A stretch of 64,000 bases of DNA. Origin: Haloferax prahovense DSM 18310. Its GTDB lineage: Archaea; Halobacteriota; Halobacteria; Halobacteriales; Haloferacaceae. The stretch lies in the NCBI RefSeq assembly GCF_000336815.1, contig NZ_AOLG01000008.1, positions 361,237-425,236 of the forward strand, read 5' to 3'. Under the pieces are notes generated by a model. The model had not been told where the DNA came from. It saw only the letters and a list, made by a program, of their open reading frames with translations, and ran no database searches. The translations under genes and the position numbers were made by a program. Each line of letters opens with the position of its first letter. Position 1 is the first letter of the stretch. Shown here in pieces: positions 36,679 to 47,063 of this stretch.

Positions 36679-39627
36679 ATGAGCAAGGACTACATCGAGG
36701 TTCGCGGTGCCGAAGAGCACAACCTCAAGAACCTCGACGTTCGCATCCCCCGCGAGACGTTTACCGTCGTCACCGGCCTGTCGGGGTCAGGCAAGTCCTC
36801 CCTCGCGTTCGACACCGTCTACGCGGAGGGTCAGCGGCGGTACATCGAGTCGCTTTCGGCCTACGCGCGGAACTTCCTCGGCCAGATGGACAAGCCGAAA
36901 GTCGAGGCCGTCGAGGGCCTCTCGCCCGCCATCTCCATCGACCAGAAGAACGGGGCCAACAACCCCCGGTCGACCGTCGGGACCGTCACCGAACTCCACG
37001 ACTACCTCCGCCTCCTGTACGCCCGCGTCGGCACCCAGTACGACCCCATCACGGGCGAGAAGGTCGGCGAGCAGTCCGCACAGGACATGGTCGACCAGAT
37101 TCTCGAACTCCCCGAGGGCACCCGAGCGAAGGTCGTCGCGCCGGTCGTCCGCGACCAGAAAGGCGAGTTCAAGGACCTGTTTTCGGACCTCGTCTCCGAG
37201 GGCTACGCCCGCGTCGAGGTCGACGGCGAGGAGTTCGACCTCTCGTTCGAGACGCCCGAACTCGACAAGAACTACGACCACACCATCGACGTGGTCGTCG
37301 ACCGCGTGAAGGTCGCGCCCGAGGCGCGCTCGCGCATCGCCGACTCCGTCGAGACCGCGCTCGACGAGGCCGGCGGCGTCCTCAAACTCATCGTCCCCGA
37401 CCCGCCCGAGGACCTCCCCTTCGCCTCCAACACCCGTTCGACCGGGTCGCTCGCGGGCGAGGGCGACGACCGCCTCGTCGTCGAGTTCTCCGAGGAACTC
37501 GGTAACCCGAACTCGTCGTTCCGTTTTTCGGAAATCGAGACGCGGTCGTTCTCGTTCAACAGCCCCCACGGGGCCTGCCCGGAGTGCGAGGGCCTCGGCA
37601 AGGCGAAGGAGGTCGACCCCGACCTCGTCGTCACCGAGCCGTCGAAGCCGCTCAAGCACGTCTTCGAGCCGTGGAGCTACAACCGGACGTACTACCGCCG
37701 CCAGCTCGACAACGTCGCCGACCACTTCGGCGTCAGCGTGGACACCCCGTTCGAGGAGCTTTCGGACGAGGTGCAGGACGCCTTCCTGTTCGGCACCACC
37801 GAGGACGTGGTGTTCGAGTGGACGACGAAAAACGGCACGCGCCACAAGGAACACCCCTTCGAGGGCGTCGTCGGCAACCTCGAACGCCGCCACGTCGAGA
37901 CCGACTCCGACCGGACGCGGGACCACATCGAGGAGTTCATGGCCGTCACGACCTGCCCCGACTGCGACGGCTCGCGGCTCAAAGAGCAATCCCGCCACGT
38001 CCGCGTCGGCGGCACGACGCTCCCCGAGGTCAACCGCATGACCATCGCGGGCGCGCTCGAACACTTCGAGGGCCTCGAAGCCGACCTCTCGGAGCGCGAC
38101 CGCACCATCGCACAGGAGATTCTCAAGGAGATTCGCGCCCGCCTCGGCTTCATGACCGAGGTCGGCCTCGAATACCTCACCTTGGACCGCGAGGCCGCCA
38201 CGCTCTCGGGCGGCGAGTCCCAGCGTATCCGCCTCGCCACGCAGGTCGGCTCCGGCCTCGTGGGCGTTCTCTACGTCCTCGACGAGCCGTCTATCGGCCT
38301 CCACCAGCGCGACAACGACAAACTGCTCAACACGCTCGAAGGCCTCCGCGACCTCGGTAACACGCTCATCGTCGTCGAACACGACGAGGAGACGATGCGC
38401 CGGGCCGACGAAATCATCGACATGGGGCCCGGCCCGGGCAAGCGCGGCGGCGAGGTCGTCGCGCAGGGCGATTTCGACGATATCGTCGCGGCCGACGACT
38501 CCATCACGGCCGACTACCTCTCGGGCCGCAAGGACATCGACGTGCCCGACGCGCGGCGCGAGGGCGACGGCGAACTCGTCGTCCGCGGCGCGCGCCAACA
38601 CAACCTCGACGACCTCGACGTGCCGCTTCCCCTCGGGACGTTCACCGCCATCACCGGCGTCTCGGGGTCGGGTAAGTCCACCCTGATGCACGAGATTCTC
38701 TACAAGGGACTCGCCCGGCGGATGAACGACAACACCTCCGTCGACCCCGGCGAGCACGACGCCATCGAGGGCTACGACGAAATCGAGACCGTCCGGCTCA
38801 TCGACCAGTCGCCCATCGGTCGCACCCCGCGGTCGAACCCGGCGACGTACACCGGCGTCTTCGACTACGTCCGCGAACTGTTCGCCGAGACGAAGCTCTC
38901 GAAACAGCGCGGCTACGAGAAGGGCCGGTTCTCCTTCAACGTCAAGGGCGGCCGCTGTGAGGCCTGCAAGGGACAGGGCAACGTCAAAATCGAGATGAAC
39001 TTCCTCTCCGACGTGTACGTGCCCTGCGAGGAGTGTAACGGCGCGCGCTACAACGCCGAGACGCTCGACGTGACGTACAAGGACAAGACCATCGCCGACG
39101 TGCTCGACATGGAGGTCGACGAGGCGCTCGACTTTTTCGAGGCGAACTCGCAGATTCGCCGCCGCCTCCAACTGCTCCACGACGTGGGCCTCGGCTACAT
39201 GCAACTCGGCCAGCCGTCGACCACGCTCTCCGGCGGCGAGGCACAGCGCGTCAAACTCGCCGAGGAACTCGGCAAGAAGCAGACCGGCGACACGCTCTAC
39301 CTGCTCGACGAGCCGACGACCGGTCTCCACAAGGAAGACGAGCGGAAGCTCATCGAGGTGCTCCAGCGCCTCGTCGACAACGGCAACACCGTCCTCGTGG
39401 TCGAACACGAACTCGACCTCGTGAAGAACGCCGACCACATCGTCGACCTCGGCCCCGAGGGCGGCGCGGGCGGCGGCACGGTCGTCGCCAGCGGCACCCC
39501 CGAGGAGGTCGCCGAGAACCCCGACTCCCACACGGGTCGGTACCTCCGCGACTACCTCCCCGACGTGGACGAGGAGGGGCCGCGCTCGGACCGCCGCAAC
39601 CCCGCGAAAGTGGCGAACGACGACTGA
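36679..39627 (+). CDS. uvrA: Excinuclease ABC subunit UvrA
   Basis: The 982-aa ATPase recognises DNA lesions for nucleotide excision repair with UvrB and UvrC. It has two ABC modules: Walker A GLSGSGKS (33-40) and GVSGSGKS (660-667), signatures LSGGESQRIRLA and LSGGEAQRVKLAEEL. Zinc sites are C300/C303/C426/C429 and C760/C763/C783/C786. Full length for the family. Haloarchaeal UvrABC is a bacterial-type system, acquired in the past. Confidence 0.97.
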   Translation: MSKDYIEVRGAEEHNLKNLDVRIPRETFTVVTGLSGSGKSSLAFDTVYAEGQRRYIESLSAYARNFLGQMDKPKVEAVEGLSPAISIDQKNGANNPRSTVGTVTELHDYLRLLYARVGTQYDPITGEKVGEQSAQDMVDQILELPEGTRAKVVAPVVRDQKGEFKDLFSDLVSEGYARVEVDGEEFDLSFETPELDKNYDHTIDVVVDRVKVAPEARSRIADSVETALDEAGGVLKLIVPDPPEDLPFASNTRSTGSLAGEGDDRLVVEFSEELGNPNSSFRFSEIETRSFSFNSPHGACPECEGLGKAKEVDPDLVVTEPSKPLKHVFEPWSYNRTYYRRQLDNVADHFGVSVDTPFEELSDEVQDAFLFGTTEDVVFEWTTKNGTRHKEHPFEGVVGNLERRHVETDSDRTRDHIEEFMAVTTCPDCDGSRLKEQSRHVRVGGTTLPEVNRMTIAGALEHFEGLEADLSERDRTIAQEILKEIRARLGFMTEVGLEYLTLDREAATLSGGESQRIRLATQVGSGLVGVLYVLDEPSIGLHQRDNDKLLNTLEGLRDLGNTLIVVEHDEETMRRADEIIDMGPGPGKRGGEVVAQGDFDDIVAADDSITADYLSGRKDIDVPDARREGDGELVVRGARQHNLDDLDVPLPLGTFTAITGVSGSGKSTLMHEILYKGLARRMNDNTSVDPGEHDAIEGYDEIETVRLIDQSPIGRTPRSNPATYTGVFDYVRELFAETKLSKQRGYEKGRFSFNVKGGRCEACKGQGNVKIEMNFLSDVYVPCEECNGARYNAETLDVTYKDKTIADVLDMEVDEALDFFEANSQIRRRLQLLHDVGLGYMQLGQPSTTLSGGEAQRVKLAEELGKKQTGDTLYLLDEPTTGLHKEDERKLIEVLQRLVDNGNTVLVVEHELDLVKNADHIVDLGPEGGAGGGTVVASGTPEEVAENPDSHTGRYLRDYLPDVDEEGPRSDRRNPAKVANDD

Positions 39628-39663
39628 ACGCGCGCCGACTTTTCTTCAGCGCCGACGGTGCTC

Positions 39664-41616
39664 TCAGCGACGCTGATACCACCAGTAGCCGACGCCCGCG
39701 AGCGCGAGGACCACGACGAGCGCCGGGAAGAAGGGGAACGTCGTCGCCGGTTCGACCACCTCGACGGCGACCCGCTGGGTGCCCGTCGAGAGCTGTCTGC
39801 CGGCGTCGTCCTCGTAGCTCACGTCGACGCCGACGACCTGCGTCTTCGGGACGGCGTCGCCGCTCACTTCGAGGTCGAAGACGACGAGGCGCGTCTCGCC
39901 GGCGTCGAGTCGCGGGACGAACGCGACGGCGTCCTCGCTCGAAAGCGGCTCCTCGGCGACGAGCCTGACCGTCACGTCGGTCTGCGGCGTCGCCTCGGTG
40001 TTCGTCACCGCGAGGACGAGCCGGCCGGTCGAATCCACCTCGAACGTCGCGTTCCGCGGTTCGACCGCGACGGCGGGGTCGCCGGTGCTCACCGCCGCGA
40101 GCACGTCGGTCCGGTCGGCCGCGCGCAGTTCGTCGCCCGGCGGCCGGTACTCGACGACGAATGGGAGTCGACGCGTCCCCGGCGTCGTGCCCGCGGCGAG
40201 GCCGATGGCGTACTCGAACTCGGCGACCTCGCCGGGCGCGAGCGTGCCGACGGTCACGTCGAGGTCCGTCGGCGTCAGCGCCGGGTCGTCGGATTCGAGG
40301 CGGAGCACCACGTCTCGGGCCTCGCCCTCGCCGACGTTCTCGACGGTGCCGACGACGCGGCCGACACCGCCGACTCTGAGCGTGCTCTCTTCGACCGTCA
40401 CGGCGAACGCCGGGCCGGCTCCGGGGTCGAGACCGGCGACCAGTGACTGGACCTTCCGGTCGCCGCCGGGGTTGCGGAACGAGACGGCCACGTCGAGCGA
40501 GTAGGGCCGGTCGAGCGCGTCGTCGGCGACGCGGGCGCGGAAGCTCACGCGCCTCGTCTCGCCGGGTTCCCACGCGCCGACGTAGGCCTCCGCGGCGGGC
40601 GCGCCGGCCCCGAACGTCACTTCGGAGTCGGCGGACGCCACGCCGACGGTCGTCGCCGAGGCGGTCGCGTCGCCGACGTTCACGAGTTCGAGCGTCAGCG
40701 TGCCGGTGTCGCCGACGGCGACCGCGGCGTCCACGTCCGCGAGTTCGAAGTCGGCCCCGCGGGTCGGGCGCACCCCGGCGACGAACGACCGCGAAGTCCG
40801 CGTTTGGCCGTCCTCGTCGCGGTAGGTCACGGTCAGGTCCACCGAGTAGTTGCGGACGATGGCGTCGTCGGCGACGCGGGCGCGGAAGCTCACGCGCTCT
40901 GTCGCGCCTTCCTCCCACTCGCCGACGAACGTCTCCGCGGAGGCGACGCCGCTTCCGAACGTTATCTCCGGGTCGGTCGAGGTGACCGTCACCGTCGCGT
41001 CCGCGGCCCCGACGGGCCCGACGTTCTCGATGTCGACCGCGACGGTCCCGCTGTCACCGACCGCGAGGGCGGCGTCGACCGTCCGGACCGCGAACGCGGG
41101 TCTGCGCTCGACGACCACTTCGAGGTCCCGCTTGATGGTCCGACTCCGGTGGGTCGTCCGGACCGTCTCGCCGTCCACGTACACCGAGGCGGTGTAGTCG
41201 TAGGTGAACGTGACGGGGAGTTCGTAGGTACCGGGCCGCGCGCCCTCGGCGACGCGGAGGCGGAGCGACGCCGGCCCGGAGACGCCCTCGGGGACGGTCC
41301 CGACGGGAATCTCACCGCTGACGACGGTGATGGGGCCGTTCGACTCGCCGCGGATGGTCAGCGCGCGGGCCGTCTGGACGAGCGCCTCGTACTCCTCGGG
41401 GCCGTCGTTGGTGACCGTCCCGCTGTTGACGACGAACACCTCGACCGCGGCCTCGGTACCGGCGACGAGTCGGTTCTCCGGCGCGATAATCGAGAGGTCG
41501 GGACTTCCGGTCACTCGGCTGGCGGCCGCGGCGCTCCCGGTTGCGCCGGCGAGGGCGGACAGGACCAGTAGCGTGGCGAGGAGCGCCGCGCTCGCCCGCC
41601 GGGTACGACGAGTCAT
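39664..41616 (-). CDS. Secreted COG1361-type repeat protein with C-terminal anchor
   Basis: The 650-aa protein has a signal peptide (about residues 1-34, basic MTRRTRR then an Ala/Leu core), an N-terminal domain to about 165, four NEW3/CARDB-like beta repeats of about 105-115 residues, and a C-terminal helix (FFPALVVVLALAGVGYWWYQRR). Repeats 1 and 2 are most alike, both with VSFRARVADDA. Such surface proteins often partner ABC or RND transporters; here an ABC pair is divergent. ATG 41616 places the signal peptide first; a longer in-frame start is less likely. Confidence 0.78.
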   Translation of the reverse strand: MTRRTRRASAALLATLLVLSALAGATGSAAAASRVTGSPDLSIIAPENRLVAGTEAAVEVFVVNSGTVTNDGPEEYEALVQTARALTIRGESNGPITVVSGEIPVGTVPEGVSGPASLRLRVAEGARPGTYELPVTFTYDYTASVYVDGETVRTTHRSRTIKRDLEVVVERRPAFAVRTVDAALAVGDSGTVAVDIENVGPVGAADATVTVTSTDPEITFGSGVASAETFVGEWEEGATERVSFRARVADDAIVRNYSVDLTVTYRDEDGQTRTSRSFVAGVRPTRGADFELADVDAAVAVGDTGTLTLELVNVGDATASATTVGVASADSEVTFGAGAPAAEAYVGAWEPGETRRVSFRARVADDALDRPYSLDVAVSFRNPGGDRKVQSLVAGLDPGAGPAFAVTVEESTLRVGGVGRVVGTVENVGEGEARDVVLRLESDDPALTPTDLDVTVGTLAPGEVAEFEYAIGLAAGTTPGTRRLPFVVEYRPPGDELRAADRTDVLAAVSTGDPAVAVEPRNATFEVDSTGRLVLAVTNTEATPQTDVTVRLVAEEPLSSEDAVAFVPRLDAGETRLVVFDLEVSGDAVPKTQVVGVDVSYEDDAGRQLSTGTQRVAVEVVEPATTFPFFPALVVVLALAGVGYWWYQRR

Positions 41617-41749
41617 GGTGAAGGGACCGGCGGGCGAGCCCGCTTCAGTCGCGCTAGATACGCGGCATGTAAGCTTAACAACACGCTCGGCTCTCAATCG
41701 GTGGTAACGTCACGCAAGGGATACGTCCGGAGCGCGCCTACGTGTGGGT

Positions 41750-42742
41750 ATGTCCGTCCCCGCCATCGACATCGACGGCCTCACCAAGTTCTACGGGGAC
41801 GTTCGCGGGGTCGAGGAGCTCTCGATTTCCGTCTCGGAGGGCGAGCTGTTCGGCTTCCTCGGCCCCAACGGCGCGGGGAAGTCAACGACGATTCGCCTGC
41901 TTCTCGGCCTGCTCAAACCGACCGACGGTACGGCGAGCATCCTCGGGTTTCCGGTGGACGACCGCGCGGCCTTCCTCGACGTGCTCTCGCGCGTCGGCCA
42001 CATCCCCGGCGACCCGCGGTTCTACGACGACGTGACCGGCCGCAAGACCCTCGACTACTTCGCCGGACTCTCCGGCGACGCCCGCCGCGACGAACTCCTC
42101 GACCGCTTTCCGGTGCCGCTCGACCGGCCGGTCCGGGCCTACTCCCGCGGCAACCGGCAGAAACTCGCCATCGTGCAGGCGTTCATGCACGACCCGCGGG
42201 TGGTCGTGATGGACGAGCCGACCTCGGGGTTGGACCCGCTCGTCCAACAGGAGTTCTACGAGTTCCTCCGCGAGGAGCGCGCCCGCGGGGGGACGGTGTT
42301 CTTGTCGACGCACATCCTCGGGGAGGTCCGCGAGGTCTGCGACCGCGTCGCCATCATCCGAAACGGTCGGCTCGTCGCCGTCGAGGACATCGACGACCTG
42401 CTCGCCCGGAGCGGGAAGGTCGTCACGGTCCAGTCGCCCGACTCCATCGACCTCGCCGACTTCGACTTTCCGGAGACCATCGACGCCCGCATCGAGCCCG
42501 ACGGCTCCCTCCGACTCGTCACCTCGGGCAACTACGACGCGCTCGTGGACGCCCTCGACGGCTACCGAATCGACGACCTCGAAGTCCGCGAGACGGCCAT
42601 CGAGGACGTGTTCATGCACTTCTACGACGAGGGTGACGGCGGAGAAGACGGCGTTGACGTCGGCGACAGCGCCGCCACCGACGACGGGGGCGACGCCGAG
42701 GACCCGTCGCCCGCCGACGCCGAGGAGTCCGCGAATGCGTGA
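41750..42742 (+). CDS. ABC transporter ATP-binding protein
   Basis: The 330-aa protein has Walker A GPNGAGKSTT (about residues 39-48), a diverged signature YSRGNRQKLAI in place of LSGGQ, Walker B VVVMDEPTSGLDP, and the H-loop STHILGEV. A C-terminal regulatory segment (about 215-290) and an acidic 35-residue tail follow. It overlaps the permease gene by 8 nt, so they form one exporter of ABC-2 type. Confidence 0.92.
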   Translation: MSVPAIDIDGLTKFYGDVRGVEELSISVSEGELFGFLGPNGAGKSTTIRLLLGLLKPTDGTASILGFPVDDRAAFLDVLSRVGHIPGDPRFYDDVTGRKTLDYFAGLSGDARRDELLDRFPVPLDRPVRAYSRGNRQKLAIVQAFMHDPRVVVMDEPTSGLDPLVQQEFYEFLREERARGGTVFLSTHILGEVREVCDRVAIIRNGRLVAVEDIDDLLARSGKVVTVQSPDSIDLADFDFPETIDARIEPDGSLRLVTSGNYDALVDALDGYRIDDLEVRETAIEDVFMHFYDEGDGGEDGVDVGDSAATDDGGDAEDPSPADAEESANA

Positions 42743-43538
42743 ACTCGACATCGCGTCCTTCGAATTCGCCCGGCGACGGCGCGGGCTCGTCATCGTCTGC
42801 GTGCTCCTCGTAGCGACCGCGGGGCTCACCATCGCCGTCTTCCCGTCGTTCGGCGAGTCCGACATCGACTTCGCCGAACTGCTGGAGTCGTACCCCGAGG
42901 AGTTTCAGGCGGCCTTCGTCGGGAGCGTCACCGACTTCTCGTCGCTCGAAGGCTACCTCGTGGTCGAACTCTACCAACTCGTCTGGCTCCTCATCGTCGG
43001 GAGTTACTTCGCCTACGCCGCGGGGTCGCTCGTCGCCGGCGAGGTCGACCGACAGTCGGTCGAACTCGTCCTCGTCCGGCCCGTCTCGCGCACCCGGTTC
43101 GTCGTCGGTAAGTTCCTCGCGATGCTCCCGGCGGTCGCCGTCGTCGACCTCGCACTCCTCGCGGCCGTCGTCGTCGGCGCGGGCCTCATCGACGAGGAGA
43201 TTCACCTCACTCGCCTCCTCGCGGTCCACGCCGTCGGCGGCCTCTACCTCGTCGCCTGCGTCGCGGTCGGCCTCCTCGCGTCGGCGTTCTTCGGGCGCGT
43301 CCGCCGGGCGCAGGGTGCGGCCATCGGCGTCGTCTTCGGGACGTTCCTCCTCGACTCCCTGACCGTCGACACCGACTACGAGTTCCTCGGAGCCCTGTCG
43401 CTCACGCGCTACCTCGACCCCGGCGAACTCCTCGTCGCCGGCGACGTGGACTGGGGTGGCATCGCCGTGCTCGTCGCCGTGACGTGCGTCCTCGTCGTCC
43501 TCGCGGCCGAGGTGTTCGAGCGTCGCGACCTGTCGTAA
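42735..43538 (+). CDS. ABC-2 type permease
   Basis: The 267-aa protein has six hydrophobic helices and a long extracellular loop after the first, as in ABC-2 exporter permeases (NosY/NatB-like). VAGEVDRQSVELVLVRPVSRTRFVVGKFLA is the conserved coupling-helix region. ATG 42735 lies in the end of the ATPase gene. Substrate unknown. Confidence 0.9.
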   Translation: MRELDIASFEFARRRRGLVIVCVLLVATAGLTIAVFPSFGESDIDFAELLESYPEEFQAAFVGSVTDFSSLEGYLVVELYQLVWLLIVGSYFAYAAGSLVAGEVDRQSVELVLVRPVSRTRFVVGKFLAMLPAVAVVDLALLAAVVVGAGLIDEEIHLTRLLAVHAVGGLYLVACVAVGLLASAFFGRVRRAQGAAIGVVFGTFLLDSLTVDTDYEFLGALSLTRYLDPGELLVAGDVDWGGIAVLVAVTCVLVVLAAEVFERRDLS

Positions 43539-43631
43539 TCGTCGTTCTGCTCTCGGTCACCCGCGGCCCGCGCGACCGGCGCGAGCCACGCCCCGCGCCC
43601 GCTTTTTCACCGTCGAGCCCCTCTGTCCCCC

Positions 43632-44639
43632 ATGCACCTCTACGCCGCCGCGAACGGCGCGGTCCTCTCGGTCTCGGGGTCGCCCGACGACTCGACCGCC
43701 CGTCGGAGACTCGCCGACCACCGCATCGAGTGCGTCGCGGCCGACCCGCGCGCGCCGGACCGGGCGTTCTGCGGGACCTTCGACGCCGGCGTCTTCCGAA
43801 CGACCGACGGCGGGGCGTCGTGGCACGCGGTCGGCACCGACGCGCTCCCCGAGTCGGTGACGAGCCTCGCCGTCTCGCCGGCCGACCCGGACGTGGTCTA
43901 CGCCGGTACCGAGCCCTCGGCAGTCTTCCGTTCTCCCGACGGCGGCGACACGTGGGCCGAACTCGCGTCGCTTTCGGACCTCGATTCGGCGTCGTCGTGG
44001 GCGTTTCCGCCCCGCCCGCACACCCACCACGTCCGCTGGATAGAACCGGACCCGACCGACCCCGACCGGCTGTTCGTCGCGGTCGAAGCCGGGGCGCTCG
44101 TCCGCTCGCTCGACGGCGGGGAGACGTGGCAAGACCGCGTGCCGTCGAGCAAGCGAGACACGCACTCGATGGCGACGCACCCCGACCGACCGGGTCGCGT
44201 CTGGGTCGCCGCGGGCGACGGCTACGCCGAGACCGACGACGCGGGCGAGACGTGGACGACGCCGACCGCGGGGCTGGGCCACGGCTACTGCTGGAGCGTC
44301 GTCGTCGACCCCGCGGACCCGGACTCGGTGCTTCTGACGGCCGCCTCCGGGCCGATGCGCGCCCACCGGGTCGAGTCGGCGGCGGCGTACCTCTACCGCC
44401 GGGCGGACTCGTCGGAGGGCGGTGGTGAGTCGTGGGAACGCCTCGACGAGACCGGACTGCCGACCGGGCCGGGCGCGACGCGAGGGATTCTTGCCGCCGG
44501 TCTGTCCGGCGGCGAGTGCTACGCCGCGAACGACCGCGGCCTCTACCGGACGACCGACTTCGGCGACTCGTGGGACCGAATCGAGGTCCCGTGGGACGGG
44601 ACACGACGGACTGCGGCGGGGCTGGCGGTCGTCGAGTAG
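43632..44639 (+). CDS. BNR/sortilin-type beta-propeller protein
   Basis: The 335-aa protein is built of repeated Asp-box units (FRTTDGGASWHAV, FRSPDGGDTWAEL, VRSLDGGETWQDR, AETDDAGETWTTP, YRTTDFGDSWDRI), typical of a seven-blade propeller of sialidase/BNR type. No signal peptide or catalytic residues for a glycosidase are evident. Probably a binding or scaffold protein; role unknown. Confidence 0.8.
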   Translation: MHLYAAANGAVLSVSGSPDDSTARRRLADHRIECVAADPRAPDRAFCGTFDAGVFRTTDGGASWHAVGTDALPESVTSLAVSPADPDVVYAGTEPSAVFRSPDGGDTWAELASLSDLDSASSWAFPPRPHTHHVRWIEPDPTDPDRLFVAVEAGALVRSLDGGETWQDRVPSSKRDTHSMATHPDRPGRVWVAAGDGYAETDDAGETWTTPTAGLGHGYCWSVVVDPADPDSVLLTAASGPMRAHRVESAAAYLYRRADSSEGGGESWERLDETGLPTGPGATRGILAAGLSGGECYAANDRGLYRTTDFGDSWDRIEVPWDGTRRTAAGLAVVE

Positions 44640-44715
44640 CCGGGCGGTTTTTCCTCCGAGACGTCCCCTCGTCCGAAGCGAGAAGATTCATGGGTCGGCG
44701 CGGCAACGGCCAAGC

Positions 44716-45798
44716 ATGTACGATTTCGCCGTCGTCGGCGTCGGTCCCGCCGGCGCGCGGTTCGCCCGCCGCGCGGCCGACGCGGGCTACGACGTGCTCG
44801 CGCTGGAGAAAGGCGAGGTCGGGACGCCCCTCGCGTGCTCCGGGCACGTCAGCACCGACATCTGGGAGTACGTCCCCGACGAGGCGCGCGACCGCCTGTT
44901 TCAGAACCGTATCTACGGGGCGAACTTCCGCGTCGGCGGCCCGAACTCCAAGGCATACCCGTTCTACAAGCAAAGCGAGGTCTCGAACGTCATCGACCGC
45001 GTCGAACTCGACCGCACCCTCGCCGACTGCGCCCGCGACGCCGGCGCTGACGTGCGCGAGGGCCACACCGTCACCGCCGTCGAGGAACTCGACGACCGGG
45101 TCCGACTGACCGTGAGCGTGGCCGGTGAGGCCGGTACCGTCCGGTTCGAGGCGAAGATGGTCGCCGGGTGCGACGGCCCGACCTCGCGGGTCCGCCGAGC
45201 GCTCGACCTCCCCGAACCGTCGGAGACGCTCCACGGCGTCCTCGCGTTCGACCCTGACCCGGACGACGGCGACTTCGTCGACGTGCACCTCACGGTCCCG
45301 CGCTTTTTCGCGTGGCGCATCCCCCGCGGCGACGCCGGCGTCGAGTACGGCCTCGCGGCCCCGCCGGGCGCTGAGGTCAACGAAATGTTCGACGCGCTCA
45401 CGAACACCTACGACGTGGAGACGGAGCACTTCTGTTCGGGTGCCATCCCCATCGGCCCGCCGGACCGGACGACCACTCGTCGGGCGTTCCTCGTCGGGGA
45501 CGCGGCCGCCCAGACCAAACCGTTCACCGGCGGCGGCATCCTCTACGGGATGACCGCGGCCGACATCGCCGCCGCGACCATCGACCCCGACGACCCCGAG
45601 ACGCTGTCGGCCTACGAGGACACGTGGCGCGACGAACTCTCCCGGGAGATTCGGCTGGGCCACCTCGTGCGCCGGTGTTACTCTTTCCCCGAGTGGCTCC
45701 AGCGGGTCGGTCTCCGGTCGCTGTCGGGGGAAATCGGCGTCCACATGGACAAGCCGAGCTCGTTCTTCTCGCGCGAACACCTGAAGAAACTGCTCTGA
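44716..45798 (+). CDS. Geranylgeranyl-reductase-family FAD protein
   Basis: The 360-aa flavoprotein has the FAD Rossmann motif VGVGPAGARFARRAADAGYD (about residues 6-25), CSGHVS, the CDGPTSRVRRAL segment and the second FAD motif AFLVGDAAAQTKPFTGGGI. This is the archaeal geranylgeranyl reductase family, which saturates isoprenoid chains of archaeol lipids or menaquinone. The exact substrate is unclear. A TATA-like AGATTCATG is about 27 nt before ATG 44716. Confidence 0.87.
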   Translation: MYDFAVVGVGPAGARFARRAADAGYDVLALEKGEVGTPLACSGHVSTDIWEYVPDEARDRLFQNRIYGANFRVGGPNSKAYPFYKQSEVSNVIDRVELDRTLADCARDAGADVREGHTVTAVEELDDRVRLTVSVAGEAGTVRFEAKMVAGCDGPTSRVRRALDLPEPSETLHGVLAFDPDPDDGDFVDVHLTVPRFFAWRIPRGDAGVEYGLAAPPGAEVNEMFDALTNTYDVETEHFCSGAIPIGPPDRTTTRRAFLVGDAAAQTKPFTGGGILYGMTAADIAAATIDPDDPETLSAYEDTWRDELSREIRLGHLVRRCYSFPEWLQRVGLRSLSGEIGVHMDKPSSFFSREHLKKLL

Positions 45799-45828
45799 AA
45801 GGGCCGGGAGCGCCGAAACGCTCCGCTC

Positions 45829-46926
45829 CTATTTCTCGCCCGGATACGTCGGGAGCCGCGCCGACACCGCGCTCCCCTCGACGAACGGGAGCGACTCGCG
45901 GGTCGCGCCGACGCGGTCGTCACCGACCGCGACTTCGAGGTCGTCGGCGTCGAGGCCGTAGTCCACGAGCGCGAAGCCGATGGGTGATTCGAGCATCGGG
46001 CTCTCGACGGCGCGGGTGACGGTCCCGACCGGGTCGCCGTCCGCGGAGACCTCGGCGCCCGCGTCGGGGAGGTCGTCGGCGCGGAAGCCGACGAGTCGGC
46101 GCGAGGGCCGCCCGCGGTTTTCGACCTTCGAGACGACCTCTTGGCCGACGAAACAGCCCTTGTCGAAGTCGAGCGCGTTGCGGACGCCGACGACGTTCGG
46201 GAGGTTGCCGCGGAGTTCCGACTCGAAGAGCGGCGTGCCGGCCTCGGCGGTGAGGCTGTCCCACGTCTGGTAGCCGACGGGGACCGAGGGGTTGCCGTAG
46301 AACAGCAGCGCGTCGAGCACGTCTTCGGCGTCCTTCGCGCGGCAGATGACGTCGTAGCCCTCCTCACCGGTCGGGTTGTCGGAGGCGACGACCGTGACGC
46401 CGAGTTCGCCGCCGATAGAGCCGCGGACGAAGGAGAGCTCCGGTTCGGGCGCGCCCGCCCCCGAGAGGATGCTCGCCACCTTCTCGGTGGACTGCGGGCC
46501 GTGGACGCCGAAGACGCCGAACTCGTCGGACGCGTCGCGGAGTTTGACGCGCTGGAGGAACGTCTTCGAGCGCCACTCTTCGACGAGCGGTTCGGCGCGG
46601 TCCCGCGGGGTGAAAATCAGCAGTCGCTCGCCCGCGTTGTAGACGTACATCTCCGTCTCGATGCGGCCGTCGGGGTCTAAAAGTAGGGCGTAGACGCCCT
46701 CGCCGTCCTCGTCCGGGACGGTGTTGGTCACCGCGTTGTCGACGTAATCGACCCGGTCTTCGCCCTCGACGACGACGACGCCGTAGCCGTGTTCGATGAC
46801 GCCGACGCCGTTTCTGACGGCGCGGTGGGTCCGCTCGGGGCGGCCGTAGTGGCTCACGACCTCGATTCCGCCGCGCGTCTCGAACGTCGCACCGTGTGCC
46901 TCGTGGATGTCGGCGACGAGTGTCAT
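45829..46926 (-). CDS. GcvT/YgfZ-like folate-binding protein
   Basis: The 365-aa protein has the GcvT fold. DFDKGCFVGQEVVSKV (about residues 252-267) is the KGCxxGQE signature of YgfZ/IBA57, which use folate in Fe-S cluster assembly or repair, rather than the glycine-cleavage T protein. ATG 46926 is supported by a reverse-strand GTTTTACGC about 27 nt upstream. A NifU-domain gene is 6.5 kb away. It converges on the flavoprotein gene. Confidence 0.87.
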   Translation of the reverse strand: MTLVADIHEAHGATFETRGGIEVVSHYGRPERTHRAVRNGVGVIEHGYGVVVVEGEDRVDYVDNAVTNTVPDEDGEGVYALLLDPDGRIETEMYVYNAGERLLIFTPRDRAEPLVEEWRSKTFLQRVKLRDASDEFGVFGVHGPQSTEKVASILSGAGAPEPELSFVRGSIGGELGVTVVASDNPTGEEGYDVICRAKDAEDVLDALLFYGNPSVPVGYQTWDSLTAEAGTPLFESELRGNLPNVVGVRNALDFDKGCFVGQEVVSKVENRGRPSRRLVGFRADDLPDAGAEVSADGDPVGTVTRAVESPMLESPIGFALVDYGLDADDLEVAVGDDRVGATRESLPFVEGSAVSARLPTYPGEK

Positions 46927-47063
46927 TACCCCCCGTTTCGCCTTCGGCGCGTAAAACCCTCCCACTCCCGGACGACTCGCCCGGCTTTCGGTCGGCGGTC
47001 CGCCGGCGACGGCCGCGGGCGGACCGGACAGTCAAAACGAGTCCGTTCTCCGCGCTGGCTCGC

